A stretch of DNA of 64,000 bases from Kosakonia oryzendophytica (lineage in GTDB: Bacteria; Pseudomonadota; Gammaproteobacteria; Enterobacterales; Enterobacteriaceae). The position numbers and the translations under genes were made by a program. Location: the NCBI RefSeq assembly GCF_900094925.1, contig NZ_FMAY01000001.1:1-64000 (forward strand), in the 5' to 3' direction. Below, piece after piece: positions 46,897 to 55,499 of the stretch (position 1 is its first letter; each line of letters opens with the position of its first letter). The notes below the pieces were generated by a model. That model searched no databases. It was given only the letters and a program-made list of their open reading frames with translations, and was not told where the DNA came from.

Positions 46897-47592
46897 TCAA
46901 CAATCTTCAATGATTACATAGGCTGCGTTGACCGGGCCGTGAACACCCACCACTTTTATTAGCTCAATATCGGCCGTGGAGCTGGGACCGCCAATAATAT
47001 TAATGCAGGAAGGCATGCGTTTACCCTGCTGCGACAGGGCGTGTAATTGCGTCGCCAACTGTGCAACACGCGGCAGGATCGTGCTTTTACGCAACACAAA
47101 AATGGAGGATTCCGGAAGCAGGCTGATGGCGCGACCGCGTTCCGCCGCAGAAAAGAGCACCACTCCCCCCGATTCCGTCAACCCGTAATCGGCAAACACC
47201 ACCCCTACTTTTGCCTGCTCCGCCAGGCGGATATTTTGCTCACCTGCCTGCGGATCCCACACGGTCGCGCGGCAAGCTTCCTGTAAACGGGCCGTAATGC
47301 CCGTCGCTGCCAAACGTGCATCGCCACTCACCACCACCGGCTGTTGACTATATTGTTCACATAGCCGCAGCACGGCAGCCGGCGCGTCTTCTTCGCGAGT
47401 CAGTTCGCACTGAACCAACATGACCGTCGAAGCCACGTCGATAAACGCATCACAACGCTGCTGCTGGCTGAGCTCAGTCAGTCGGCTCTGCGCATAATTA
47501 TGGGCTGGTGCAGGCCGGGCGTCCGGGGTATTACGGGGCCCGCGCCCCAAAGCCTGCGCAATTGTCGCCAGAAACGCGGTTCGGTTATCCAT
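46897..47592 (-). CDS. lutC: Lactate utilisation protein LutC (YkgG family)
   Basis: Third component of the LutABC complex that oxidises L-lactate to pyruvate. The 231-residue product has the DUF162 pattern: VGVVFADYGLTESGGVVLFSA near residue 128 and LPRVAQLATQLHAL, ending with the GGPSSTADIELIKVVGVHGP motif near residue 200. It matches E. coli YkgG. Its start codon touches the lutB stop codon. Confidence 0.92.
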   Translation of the reverse strand: MDNRTAFLATIAQALGRGPRNTPDARPAPAHNYAQSRLTELSQQQRCDAFIDVASTVMLVQCELTREEDAPAAVLRLCEQYSQQPVVVSGDARLAATGITARLQEACRATVWDPQAGEQNIRLAEQAKVGVVFADYGLTESGGVVLFSAAERGRAISLLPESSIFVLRKSTILPRVAQLATQLHALSQQGKRMPSCINIIGGPSSTADIELIKVVGVHGPVNAAYVIIEDC

Positions 47593-49013
47593 TATTTTTT
47601 CCCCTGCGCCTGATGTTTTTTAAACCAGCTACGGAAGCTTTCGCCGTCGGCATCCGGGAGATCCCGCGCCTGCGTCCAGCTGCTGATGGCGCCAATATTT
47701 ATCGGCGCTTTGCCCTCTTTAATCAACCAACTGGCCGCACGGGCACCGGCGATCATGCCAACTTTCCATATCCCCGGATGGCTGTTGGCGTAAGCAAACA
47801 TTTTAATCACCCGTTGCTCTGCTTTTGGCGTGATCCCCTCTTCCGCCATCACTCTGCGGTGGCGCAAAATCAGTTTGGACAGCGGGATTTTCACCGGGCA
47901 GACCGTGTCGCAGGCCGAGCAGAGCGAGCAGGCGTAAGGCAGATCTTTAAAATCCTTATAGCCTCCCAGTAACGGCGAAATGACCGCGCCGATGGGGCCG
48001 GGATAAATAGAGCCGTAACCGTGCCCGCCAATGTGCCGATACGCCGGGCAGGTGTTAATACAGGCACCGCAACGGATGCAGCGCAGCACGTCACGAAATT
48101 GCGAGCCAAGTACCGCTGAACGACCATTATCGACTATCACCAGGTGGAACTCCTCCGGACCGTCAACATTGTCCGCCTCCCGGGGCCCCGTCAGCCAGGT
48201 GTTGTAGCCAGTCAGTCGGGCGCCAACGGCGCTTCGCGCCAGCATGGTGATGAGCACGTCCACCTCTTCAAACGTCGGTGCAATGCGCTCCATCCCCATT
48301 ACGGCAATATGCGTTTTGGGCAACGTGGTGCACATTCGCGCGTTCCCTTCATTGGTCACCAGGCAGACAGACCCGGTTTCGGCCACAGCGAAATTGCAGC
48401 CGGTAATGCCCACTTCCGCACTGAGGAAATCCTGGCGGATTTTCTGGCGGATAAAGCGTGTCATCGCTTCGGGGGTTTCCGGGCCGCTATAGCCCAGATG
48501 ATCAGCAAGCACCCGGCGGATCTGGTGGCGATCTTTATGAATGGCCGGTACCACAACATGCGAAGGCGGGTCCTGATCCAGTTGCAGGATATACTCACCC
48601 AAATCGGTTTCGATGACCTCAATCCCGGCCTGCTGTAAAACCGGATTCATGCCAATCTCTTCCGTTACCATGGATTTGGACTTGACCACTTTTTTGGCAT
48701 TTTTTGCCTGCGCAACCTTCAGGATGTAGCCCGTGGCCTCTTCTTTCGTTTTCGCGAAATAAACATGGCCGCCGTTTTCGGTCACCTTCTCCGACAATTG
48801 ATACAGGTAAGCGTCCAGATTTTGCAGCACATGGTCGCGGATCTGGCTGGCATGATCGCGCCAGGCTTCCCAGTTCCCCAACTCGTCCACCATTTTCTGA
48901 CGGTTGCCGCCAATTCGCTCCTGCGCATTCGCCACCGCTTTACGCATGATGGGATCATCAATCTGCTGACGGATACGCGTTTTAAATTCGACCTGACTGG
49001 TTTTTAAAAACAT
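47592..49013 (-). CDS. lutB: Iron-sulfur lactate dehydrogenase subunit LutB (YkgF family)
   Basis: Iron-sulfur protein of LutABC, 473 residues. The N-terminal DUF162 domain contains ETGSVCLVTNEGNARMCTTLP near residue 215. Two [4Fe-4S] clusters are bound by CIRCGACINTCPAY near residue 310 and CSLCSACDTVCPVKIP near residue 360. GAGGG lies before the ATG. Last base of its stop overlaps the lutC start, so these two are coupled. Matches E. coli YkgF. Confidence 0.94.
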   Translation of the reverse strand: MFLKTSQVEFKTRIRQQIDDPIMRKAVANAQERIGGNRQKMVDELGNWEAWRDHASQIRDHVLQNLDAYLYQLSEKVTENGGHVYFAKTKEEATGYILKVAQAKNAKKVVKSKSMVTEEIGMNPVLQQAGIEVIETDLGEYILQLDQDPPSHVVVPAIHKDRHQIRRVLADHLGYSGPETPEAMTRFIRQKIRQDFLSAEVGITGCNFAVAETGSVCLVTNEGNARMCTTLPKTHIAVMGMERIAPTFEEVDVLITMLARSAVGARLTGYNTWLTGPREADNVDGPEEFHLVIVDNGRSAVLGSQFRDVLRCIRCGACINTCPAYRHIGGHGYGSIYPGPIGAVISPLLGGYKDFKDLPYACSLCSACDTVCPVKIPLSKLILRHRRVMAEEGITPKAEQRVIKMFAYANSHPGIWKVGMIAGARAASWLIKEGKAPINIGAISSWTQARDLPDADGESFRSWFKKHQAQGKK

Positions 49014-49023
49014 GACATTTCCC

Positions 49024-49743
49024 TCAGCGACTCATCAGGACTTCAGCAATGTGCATCACTTTTACCGGTCGGCCTTCACGTTGCAGACGCCCACCAATAT
49101 TCAGCAAGCAACTGACATCTGCGCCAATCAGGTAATCCGGTTGCCCCTCCATCAGGTGCACACTCTTCTCTTTCACCATTTCGCCGGAAATTTCCGCCAT
49201 TTTGACGGAAAACGTCCCGCCAAAACCGCAGCAGGTTTCCGGGTGGCTGAACGGAAGCAACTCCAGCCCCTGAACATGATGTAAAAGCGCTAACGGCTCC
49301 TCCTTCACGCCCATCTTGCGAAACAAGCTGCACGACGGGTGGTAAACTGCCTTCCCTTGTAAACGCGCGCCCACATCCACGACACCCAGCGTATTTACAA
49401 TAAACGACGTCAGATCATACATTCGTGCGGCAACCTTCTCGGCGCGGGCGGCCCATTCGGGTTCGTTCGCCAGATAACCGGGATAGCTTTTAATCGCGTA
49501 CGTACAGGAACCGGCGGGGGAAACGATGGGGTAATCATTGTCCTCCAGCGCGGTAATAAGGTTTTTCATGCCCGGAATGGCTTCGTTGATATAACCGCTG
49601 TTAATGGCCGGCTGACCACAGCACCCTTGTTTCTCAGGGAAACTTACCCGACATCCCAACTGCTCTAACAGCAAAACCGTATCACGCGCCATACGTGATT
49701 TAATGGCGTCACCAATGCAGGTGACAAAAAAGTTAACATTCAC
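49024..49743 (-). CDS. lutA: Lactate dehydrogenase subunit LutA (YkgE family, CCG domains)
   Basis: Cysteine-rich (CCG) subunit of LutABC, 239 residues, starting MNVNFFVTCIGDAIKSRMARD. Two CCG motifs are seen: KQGCCGQPAINSGY near residue 39 and ETCCGFGGTFSVKM near residue 168, which coordinate a cluster and contact the LutB partner in the family. Close to E. coli YkgE. It follows the permease by about 55 bases and precedes lutB by 10. Confidence 0.94.
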   Translation of the reverse strand: MNVNFFVTCIGDAIKSRMARDTVLLLEQLGCRVSFPEKQGCCGQPAINSGYINEAIPGMKNLITALEDNDYPIVSPAGSCTYAIKSYPGYLANEPEWAARAEKVAARMYDLTSFIVNTLGVVDVGARLQGKAVYHPSCSLFRKMGVKEEPLALLHHVQGLELLPFSHPETCCGFGGTFSVKMAEISGEMVKEKSVHLMEGQPDYLIGADVSCLLNIGGRLQREGRPVKVMHIAEVLMSR

Positions 49744-49798
49744 GGTTAAAACTCCATTGCCCTATTTGTTGTTGGTTTCGCGCTGTATTGCGCACTCA

Positions 49799-51352
49799 TC
49801 ATGCCATGACCCAGTAATAATAAAGGCCGATTTCAAGACCAAGAATAAGAATATAAGCAGCACAGTATTTCATCGTGCCTGCCATAATATGGCTGTCCTG
49901 TCCTCCCATTCGCGCGGCGGAAACCGCAATGGCGATACTTTGCGGCGAAATCATTTTTCCGCCTGTGGCACCTGCAGTATTGGCAGCCGCCAGCCAGGTA
50001 GGATCAATATTCAGTTTTGCCGCCGCCATGGTTTGCAACTTACCGAACAGGACGTTTGAATTGGTATCACTGCCGGTTACAAACGTCCCCAATGCGCCAA
50101 TAATCGGTGAAATAAAGACGTAGCTGCCGCCTGTTATATTCACCAGTACATGTGCAAGCGTGGAGATTAGCCCGCTAACATCCATCACCGTGGCCAACGC
50201 AACGATGGACATAATGGCAATAATGGAATTTCTAAGCTGCAGCACGGTTTTTACAAATACGTGTAGCATGCTGCTCATCGGAGCGCCCTGAATACAGCCT
50301 CCGATAACCGTTGCCAGAATGATGAGTACGCCAGGGGTCGCTATCCACTCAATTTTAAGTGTGAGCGTGGTGCCATTTTCCAGCGGGAAATGCAGTACTG
50401 ACGCAACCGCAGAAACAGCCGATTTAATTCCCGGAAACAGCGGCGAACATAGCAGGATAAAAATAAAAATCAGGATATAGATGGAACATGTTTTCAGTAG
50501 CACCGCCGCGGTACGTGCCGGTCGCTCGCTCTCAGGACGGGTTTCGATAAGCCAGGCGGGATCTGTCTTTCCGTTACGGATGCGTCCGGCAATCGCCACG
50601 GCAATCAGGCTCACAAGGCTCCCGGCGAAAGCGGGTAACTCGGCACCCAAGTGCACCGCCACAAAATATTGTGGGATCAAAGTCGATATACCGCACAGAA
50701 GCGTAATGCCAAAAACGCCGCGAATGGCTTTCAGGCCACCGCCGATAATACAAATAATGACGAACGGCAAAAGAATGTTAAACAGCGCCAGTTGCAAAAT
50801 GATCGTACCACTGAGGGTATTCACCGGCAGATTCACCTGCTGCGCAAGAATAGACACGGGGATCCCCACCGCACCGAATGCGGTAGGCACGGTATTTGCG
50901 ACCAGTGATGCAATGGCTGATTTCAACGGCGGGAATCCAAGCGCCACCAGAATGCCGATGGGGATCGCCACCGCCGTACCGTAACCCGCTGCGGCCTCGA
51001 GAAAACCGCCGAAACACCAGGAGATAAGCAGAACCTGAATGCGCTTATCATCGCTAATACTGGCCAACACTTCGCGCAAAATATCCATCGCTCTGGTCGC
51101 CTGCATCAGGTTATAGCTGTAAATGGCGCCCAGAATAACGATGACAATAGGCCATAAACCTTTTAACGCACCATAGATGATGGCTGATTCAAGCGTCGGC
51201 ATTGGCGTATGCCAGAAAAATAACGTCAGTAAGTACGTCAACGCCAGGGTAATCAGAACAGAATAGTGGACGGGCATTCTAATTTTTAGAATTAAAAAAA
51301 CCATTAATAACAGGGGGATAAGCCCTACTATAAACAATAAGTACTCGTGCAT
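49799..51352 (-). CDS. L-lactate permease (LctP/LldP family)
   Basis: Inner-membrane lactate:H+ symporter, 517 residues and about 12-13 spans. Family motifs include CFGGFLEAAAGYGTAVAIPIGILVALGFPPL (core EAAAGYGTAVA near residue 115) and the C-terminal GSDTNSNVLFGKLQ with ANTAGATGGKMISPQSIAIA. The ATG at 51352 (MHEYLLFIVGLIP), with AGGGAC seven bases upstream, is chosen over an in-frame extension of 41 residues. It heads the permease-lutABC operon, so lactate uptake and oxidation are co-transcribed. No GntR-type LldR gene is adjacent. Confidence 0.92.
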   Translation of the reverse strand: MHEYLLFIVGLIPLLLMVFLILKIRMPVHYSVLITLALTYLLTLFFWHTPMPTLESAIIYGALKGLWPIVIVILGAIYSYNLMQATRAMDILREVLASISDDKRIQVLLISWCFGGFLEAAAGYGTAVAIPIGILVALGFPPLKSAIASLVANTVPTAFGAVGIPVSILAQQVNLPVNTLSGTIILQLALFNILLPFVIICIIGGGLKAIRGVFGITLLCGISTLIPQYFVAVHLGAELPAFAGSLVSLIAVAIAGRIRNGKTDPAWLIETRPESERPARTAAVLLKTCSIYILIFIFILLCSPLFPGIKSAVSAVASVLHFPLENGTTLTLKIEWIATPGVLIILATVIGGCIQGAPMSSMLHVFVKTVLQLRNSIIAIMSIVALATVMDVSGLISTLAHVLVNITGGSYVFISPIIGALGTFVTGSDTNSNVLFGKLQTMAAAKLNIDPTWLAAANTAGATGGKMISPQSIAIAVSAARMGGQDSHIMAGTMKYCAAYILILGLEIGLYYYWVMA

Positions 51353-51576
51353 TGTGTGTCCCTGATGAAATAGCGCAATCGCATTTATATGACAAATGGG
51401 AAATGTTTTATAACTTACCGTCAATTCGAAAAAGAGTGGCTGGATCGCTTCAGTGTAAATTATATTTTTGCACAATCCTAAAAAGATAAAAGAATGTACA
51501 CACGATGTTATTTTTGCTTTGCAAATAAATACCCCCTCAATTTAAAAAAAGAAAAAAGGGAGTATCTTGCATTTTT

Positions 51577-51605
51577 TCATTATTTCTTCTGATACTTTCC
51601 GTCAA
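51577..51605 (-). promoter_or_regulatory. Candidate sigma-70 promoter of the lactate operon
   Basis: On the minus strand TTGACG (51605-51600), a 17-base spacer and TAATGA (51582-51577). It is 225 bases before the permease start, leaving a long A+T-rich leader. The rest of 51353-51772 shows no gene. Confidence 0.4.
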
Positions 51606-51772
51606 CGCTGTCAATACCCTATTGGGAGTGCACTTTTCCACATAAAGAATTATTCACGTTAGAGCGCTTGTCCTGTTTTCCAAAAAATTTTAAAGAAATG
51701 CTTTATGAGGAAAATCTCATTAATCATCGCTAACAAATGAAGCCACTGAATACCTGCGTCCTGCACTACGCT

Positions 51773-51799
51773 TAAAGTTTGAGCAAAATCTGCCGATAA
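51773..51799 (+). promoter_or_regulatory. Perfect sigma-28 (FliA) promoter of the YjfB-like gene
   Basis: TAAAGTTT (51773-51780), an 11-base spacer and GCCGATAA (51792-51799) equal the FliA consensus at every position. The small motility-associated gene starts 64 bases downstream. Confidence 0.92.
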
Positions 51800-51862
51800 T
51801 AGTGTGCAGCTATAATTTCAGCTGCTATCAGGTTGTTTTGTTCCATAACGAAGGATGAATGC

Positions 51863-52051
51863 ATGGATCCAATACAAATCTCATCATTAGCCAGCAGTCT
51901 TGATTCCTATCAACTCAGCAACCAGGTCAACACGCTGGTGCTGAAAAAGGCGCTGGATAGCCAGCAGTCAATTGCAACGGATCTTATTAAACAGATCCCG
52001 CAATTACCCTCCAACCCGGCAATCGGTCGTAACATCAACACGACCGCCTGA
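51863..52051 (+). CDS. YjfB-family putative motility protein
   Basis: A 62-residue protein (MDPIQISSLASSLDSYQLSNQ onward) with the pattern of YjfB-type proteins, including an amphipathic helix with VLKKALDSQQSIATDLIKQIP. The family is widespread beside motility genes but has no proven function. AAGGA precedes the ATG at 51863; an in-frame ATG at 51833 lies too far upstream with no ribosome site. It is monocistronic between a perfect FliA promoter and a strong terminator, so it should be expressed with late flagellar genes. Confidence 0.85.
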   Translation: MDPIQISSLASSLDSYQLSNQVNTLVLKKALDSQQSIATDLIKQIPQLPSNPAIGRNINTTA

Positions 52052-52108
52052 TCCGGTTTGCCCTCCAGCGCTCCGCCCTACCGCGTTGGTGGGCAAAAAT
52101 GAATCCAG

Positions 52109-52132
52109 GCCCGCCTCGTGCGGGCTTTTTTT
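52109..52132 (+). terminator. Terminator after the YjfB-like gene
   Basis: GCCCGC (52109-52114) and GCGGGC (52120-52125) form a stem with a CTCGT loop followed by seven T residues. Confidence 0.92.
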
Positions 52133-52182
52133 GTTTCTCTTAGCTTGCTTAGCACGTCAAATCGGCGTAGCCTGCCCCCAAT

Positions 52183-52200
52183 TAAAACCAATCGGTCTAA
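52183..52200. promoter_or_regulatory. Candidate TetR-type operator before the acuR-like gene
   Basis: TAAAACC-AATC-GGTCTAA is an imperfect palindrome that resembles the TAGACC-N4-GGTCTA boxes bound by NemR-like TetR regulators. It ends three bases before the regulator's start codon, suggesting autorepression that would extend to acuI. Confidence 0.5.
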
Positions 52201-52203
52201 ATT

Positions 52204-52848
52204 ATGAATGGCGAAACAGTCGTGCAGCACAAGCCCCGTCGTGGGCGGCCGCCGAAAGTAGAACGCGAATTCACCGATATCCGCAAAGCGCTAATTCGTT
52301 CGGGCCTCGAAGTGATCACCGAAACGGGCTATCTGTCGGCGGGCATTGATGCGGTGATCAAAAATATCGCGGTCCCCAAGGGGTCTTTCTACCACTGTTT
52401 TAAGAGCAAACAGGAATTCGGCACCGCAGTGCTAAACGCCTACGGTGCATTTTTCGCCCATAAACTGGACTCTTTTTTACTGAACGATCAGCTCACGCCC
52501 TTACAGCGCATAGAAGCCTTTGTGCGCCATGCGGGCCAGGGCATGGCGAAATATGATTTCCGCCGTGGTTGCCTGGTGGGCAACCTGCTACAGGAAACGC
52601 CGCTGTTACCGGAAACCTTTCCCGATCAGTTGAAAACAATCCTTGAAGAGTGGGAAACCCGTGTCAGCCACTGTCTGATGGCCGCAAAGCAGTGCGGCGA
52701 GTTACCGTCGACTGCCGACACCGGCGAACTGGCGCGGATTTTCTGGTCCGGCTGGGAAGGGGCGGTGATGCGCGCCAAACTGTTCCGCTCCGTGGAACCG
52801 CTCAATCAGTACTGGGCCTTCTTCCGGCACAGCATTACAACGAAATAA
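52204..52848 (+). CDS. TetR-family regulator, AcuR-like
   Basis: A 214-residue TetR-family repressor. The N-terminal helix-turn-helix covers about residues 25-65 (IRKALIRSGLEVITETGYLSAG, then VPKGSFYHCFKSKQEF), and the C-terminal ligand domain includes the RRGCLVGNLLQETPLLPE motif near residue 120 shared with AcuR/NemR-type proteins. In Rhodobacter AcuR represses acuI and responds to acrylate; here the next gene is an AcuI homologue 63 bases downstream. The inducer in this organism is not known. Confidence 0.85.
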   Translation: MNGETVVQHKPRRGRPPKVEREFTDIRKALIRSGLEVITETGYLSAGIDAVIKNIAVPKGSFYHCFKSKQEFGTAVLNAYGAFFAHKLDSFLLNDQLTPLQRIEAFVRHAGQGMAKYDFRRGCLVGNLLQETPLLPETFPDQLKTILEEWETRVSHCLMAAKQCGELPSTADTGELARIFWSGWEGAVMRAKLFRSVEPLNQYWAFFRHSITTK

Positions 52849-52911
52849 ACACCTGCACAGGACGGCATAACCCGCCGAAAATCAACCTCATCCGACGAGG
52901 AAAACGCAGTC

Positions 52912-53889
52912 ATGAAAGCATTAGTTCTGGAACAGCAAGAGAATCAAACCCTGGCGGAAGTCAAAGACATTGAGCTCCCCCCACTGGCGGAGGGCGACGT
53001 CCGGGTCGATATAGACTGGTCCAGCCTTAACTACAAAGACGCGCTGGCCATCACCGGCAAGGGCAAAATTATCCGCCAGTTCCCGATGGTGCCGGGCATC
53101 GATTTTTCTGGCCGCGTTAACGAAAGTCGCGACCCGCGTTTTGCACCCGGCCAGGCCGTGATCCTCACCGGCTGGGGCGTGGGTGAAAACCACTGGGGCG
53201 GTCTGGCGGCTCAGGCCTGTGTGAAAGGCGACTGGCTGGTTGCACTGCCCGAGCATTTAAGTGCCCGTCAGGCGATGATCATTGGCACGGCAGGCTTTAC
53301 GGCAATGCTGTGCGTCATGGCGCTGCAGGATGCAGGGCTGAAACCGCAGGATGGCACGATCCTGGTGACTGGCGCGAGCGGCGGTGTCGGCAGTACAGCG
53401 GTGGTATTGCTTAAAGCGCTAGGCTACCGCGTAGCCGCGGTTACCGGGCGTGAATCCACCCACGATTTCCTGCGTCAGTTAGGGGCCGATGAGATCCTGC
53501 CGCGCAGTGATTTCGCCCAGACCCGTCCACTGGAAAAACAGCTGTGGGCAGGCGCAGTGGATACCGTTGGCGGCGCGGTACTGGCCAAAGTCCTGGCGCA
53601 AACCAACTATGGCGGCTGTGTCGCGGCCTGCGGTCTGGCAGGTAGCTTTGAGCTGCCGACCACGGTGATGCCGTTTATTCTGCGCAATGTCCGTTTACAG
53701 GGCGTGGACTCCGTTATGGTACCCACTGCACAGCGCGGCGCCGTATGGCAACGTCTGGCGGAAACGCTGCCCGCCAGCTATTACCAGCAGGCCGCAACAG
53801 AGATTACGCTGGCGCAAGCCCCTGCTACCGCCGCCGATTTTCTGCAAAACAAAATCCAGGGACGTACGCTGGTTAACATCCACGGCTGA
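52912..53889 (+). CDS. acuI: Acrylyl-CoA reductase AcuI (YhdH-type MDR oxidoreductase)
   Basis: NADPH-dependent medium-chain reductase that turns acryloyl-CoA into propionyl-CoA, a detoxification step. The 325-residue product has the zinc-free MDR layout: N-terminal substrate domain with DWSSLNYKDALAITGKGKI near residue 35, PGIDFSGRV, and the nucleotide-binding GASGGVGSTAVVLLKALGY near residue 155. E. coli has one such gene (yhdH/acuI) elsewhere; this one is paired with a TetR gene, so the genome may have two. AGGAAAAC precedes the ATG. Confidence 0.9.
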   Translation: MKALVLEQQENQTLAEVKDIELPPLAEGDVRVDIDWSSLNYKDALAITGKGKIIRQFPMVPGIDFSGRVNESRDPRFAPGQAVILTGWGVGENHWGGLAAQACVKGDWLVALPEHLSARQAMIIGTAGFTAMLCVMALQDAGLKPQDGTILVTGASGGVGSTAVVLLKALGYRVAAVTGRESTHDFLRQLGADEILPRSDFAQTRPLEKQLWAGAVDTVGGAVLAKVLAQTNYGGCVAACGLAGSFELPTTVMPFILRNVRLQGVDSVMVPTAQRGAVWQRLAETLPASYYQQAATEITLAQAPATAADFLQNKIQGRTLVNIHG

Positions 53890-53896
53890 TCCCTGC

Positions 53897-53920
53897 CCCG
53901 GCGCGCACCGTCGCGCCGGG
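53897..53920 (+). terminator. GC-rich hairpin after acuI
   Basis: CCCGGCGCG (53897-53905) pairs perfectly with CGCGCCGGG (53912-53920), followed by TTAT. A reasonable terminator despite the short T-run. Confidence 0.6.
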
Positions 53921-54027
53921 TTATCCCGCGTCACCCGTTTCTTCTGAATCCCTTCGCACCCGGCTTTCGTTTCCCGAACCTGTGACATACTATCGGGTAC
54001 AGCCGTAGAGCAGATAAGGAGATAAAG

Positions 54028-55482
54028 ATGAACAATATGGGTGCACACCTGACCCCGGAAGAGGCGCTGGATCAGCTTGAAGCGCTGTATGACCGCTCGG
54101 TTACCGCCTTGCGCGACGCCATCGCGCTGTATATTGAAACCGGTCAGCTTCCCGACGCTGAAGCCCGTGCGAATGGGTTGTTCGTCTATCCGTCGCTGTC
54201 GGTAAGCTGGAACGGTAGCGCGACCAATCCCCCCAAAACCCGCGCCTATGCCCGTTTTACCCATTCGGGTTGCTACACCACTACCGTGACCCGCCCGTCG
54301 CTGTTTCGTCCCTATTTACGCGAACAACTTACACTGTTGTGCCAGGACTACGGCGCACAAATCGAAGTGGGCCTGTCAGCGCATGAGATCCCCTATCCGT
54401 ATGTGATTGATGGCTCCGCCCTGACGCTGGACCGTTCAATGAGCGCCGGGTTGACACGCTTCTTCCCTACCACTGAACTGGCGCAAATTGGCGATGAGAC
54501 TGCCGATGGACTGTTCCATCCCACGGAACTCTATCCGCTGTCCCATTTCGATGCGCGCCGCGTCGACTTTTCGCTGGCGCGACTGCGCCACTACACCGGA
54601 ACACCGGTCGAACATTTCCAGCCCTTCGTGCTGTTCACCAACTACACGCGTTATGTCGATGAGTTTGTGCGCTGGGGCTGTAGCCAGATCCTCGATCCGG
54701 AAAGCCCTTACGTTGCGCTCTCCTGCGCCGGAGGCAACTGGATCACGGCCGATACGGAAGCGCCGGAAACCGCCGTTTCAGACCTCGCATGGAAGAAACA
54801 CCAGATGCCAGCGTGGCATTTGATTACCGCCGATGGTCAGGGTATTACGCTGATTAACATTGGTGTTGGGCCTTCGAATGCGAAAACTATCTGCGACCAT
54901 CTCGCGGTGCTGCGCCCGGATGTCTGGTTGATGATTGGTCACTGCGGTGGGCTGCGTGAAAGCCAGGCGATTGGCGATTATGTACTGGCACACGCCTATC
55001 TGCGCGACGACCATGTTCTGGATGCGGTGCTGCCGCCGGATATTCCTATTCCGAGCATCGCCGAAGTGCAACGCGCCTTATATGACGCCACCAAAGAGGT
55101 AAGCGATATGCCGGGCGAAGAAGTGAAGCAACGCCTGCGTACCGGCACCGTGGTGACCACCGACGATCGTAACTGGGAACTGCGCTACTCCGCTTCTGCG
55201 CTGCGTTTCAACCTGAGTCGCGCCGTGGCGATCGATATGGAGAGTGCCACCATTGCCGCGCAGGGTTACCGCTTCCGCGTCCCTTATGGCACCTTATTGT
55301 GCGTGTCTGATAAACCCCTGCACGGGGAGATCAAACTCCCCGGCCAGGCTAACCGGTTTTATGAAGGGGCGATTTCCGAACATTTGCAAATCGGCATTCG
55401 GGCTATTGATTTGCTGCGCGCGGAAGGCGACCGTCTCCATTCCCGAAAACTCCGCACCTTTAACGAACCGCCGTTCCGCTAA
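54028..55482 (+). CDS. amn: AMP nucleosidase Amn
   Basis: Hydrolyses AMP to adenine and ribose 5-phosphate, setting adenine nucleotide levels; ATP activates and phosphate inhibits it. The 484-residue length equals E. coli Amn. An N-terminal regulatory domain (HFDARRVDFSLARLRHYTGTPVEHFQ near residue 180) is followed by a PNP-fold catalytic domain with GVGPSNAKTICDHL near residue 278, MIGHCGGLRESQAIGDYVLA near 305 and AIDMESATIAAQGY near 395. It overlaps by one base the in-frame region upstream of the M24 peptidase gene, suggesting a two-gene operon. Confidence 0.97.
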   Translation: MNNMGAHLTPEEALDQLEALYDRSVTALRDAIALYIETGQLPDAEARANGLFVYPSLSVSWNGSATNPPKTRAYARFTHSGCYTTTVTRPSLFRPYLREQLTLLCQDYGAQIEVGLSAHEIPYPYVIDGSALTLDRSMSAGLTRFFPTTELAQIGDETADGLFHPTELYPLSHFDARRVDFSLARLRHYTGTPVEHFQPFVLFTNYTRYVDEFVRWGCSQILDPESPYVALSCAGGNWITADTEAPETAVSDLAWKKHQMPAWHLITADGQGITLINIGVGPSNAKTICDHLAVLRPDVWLMIGHCGGLRESQAIGDYVLAHAYLRDDHVLDAVLPPDIPIPSIAEVQRALYDATKEVSDMPGEEVKQRLRTGTVVTTDDRNWELRYSASALRFNLSRAVAIDMESATIAAQGYRFRVPYGTLLCVSDKPLHGEIKLPGQANRFYEGAISEHLQIGIRAIDLLRAEGDRLHSRKLRTFNEPPFR

Positions 55483-55499
55483 TGACAAAAGGATCCCAC

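Noticed and set aside
53975..54010. CTGTGACATA sequence before amn as a Pho box
   Set aside because: Only one partial half-site; the second CTGTCA repeat at the required spacing is missing, although amn is known in the Pho regulon of E. coli.
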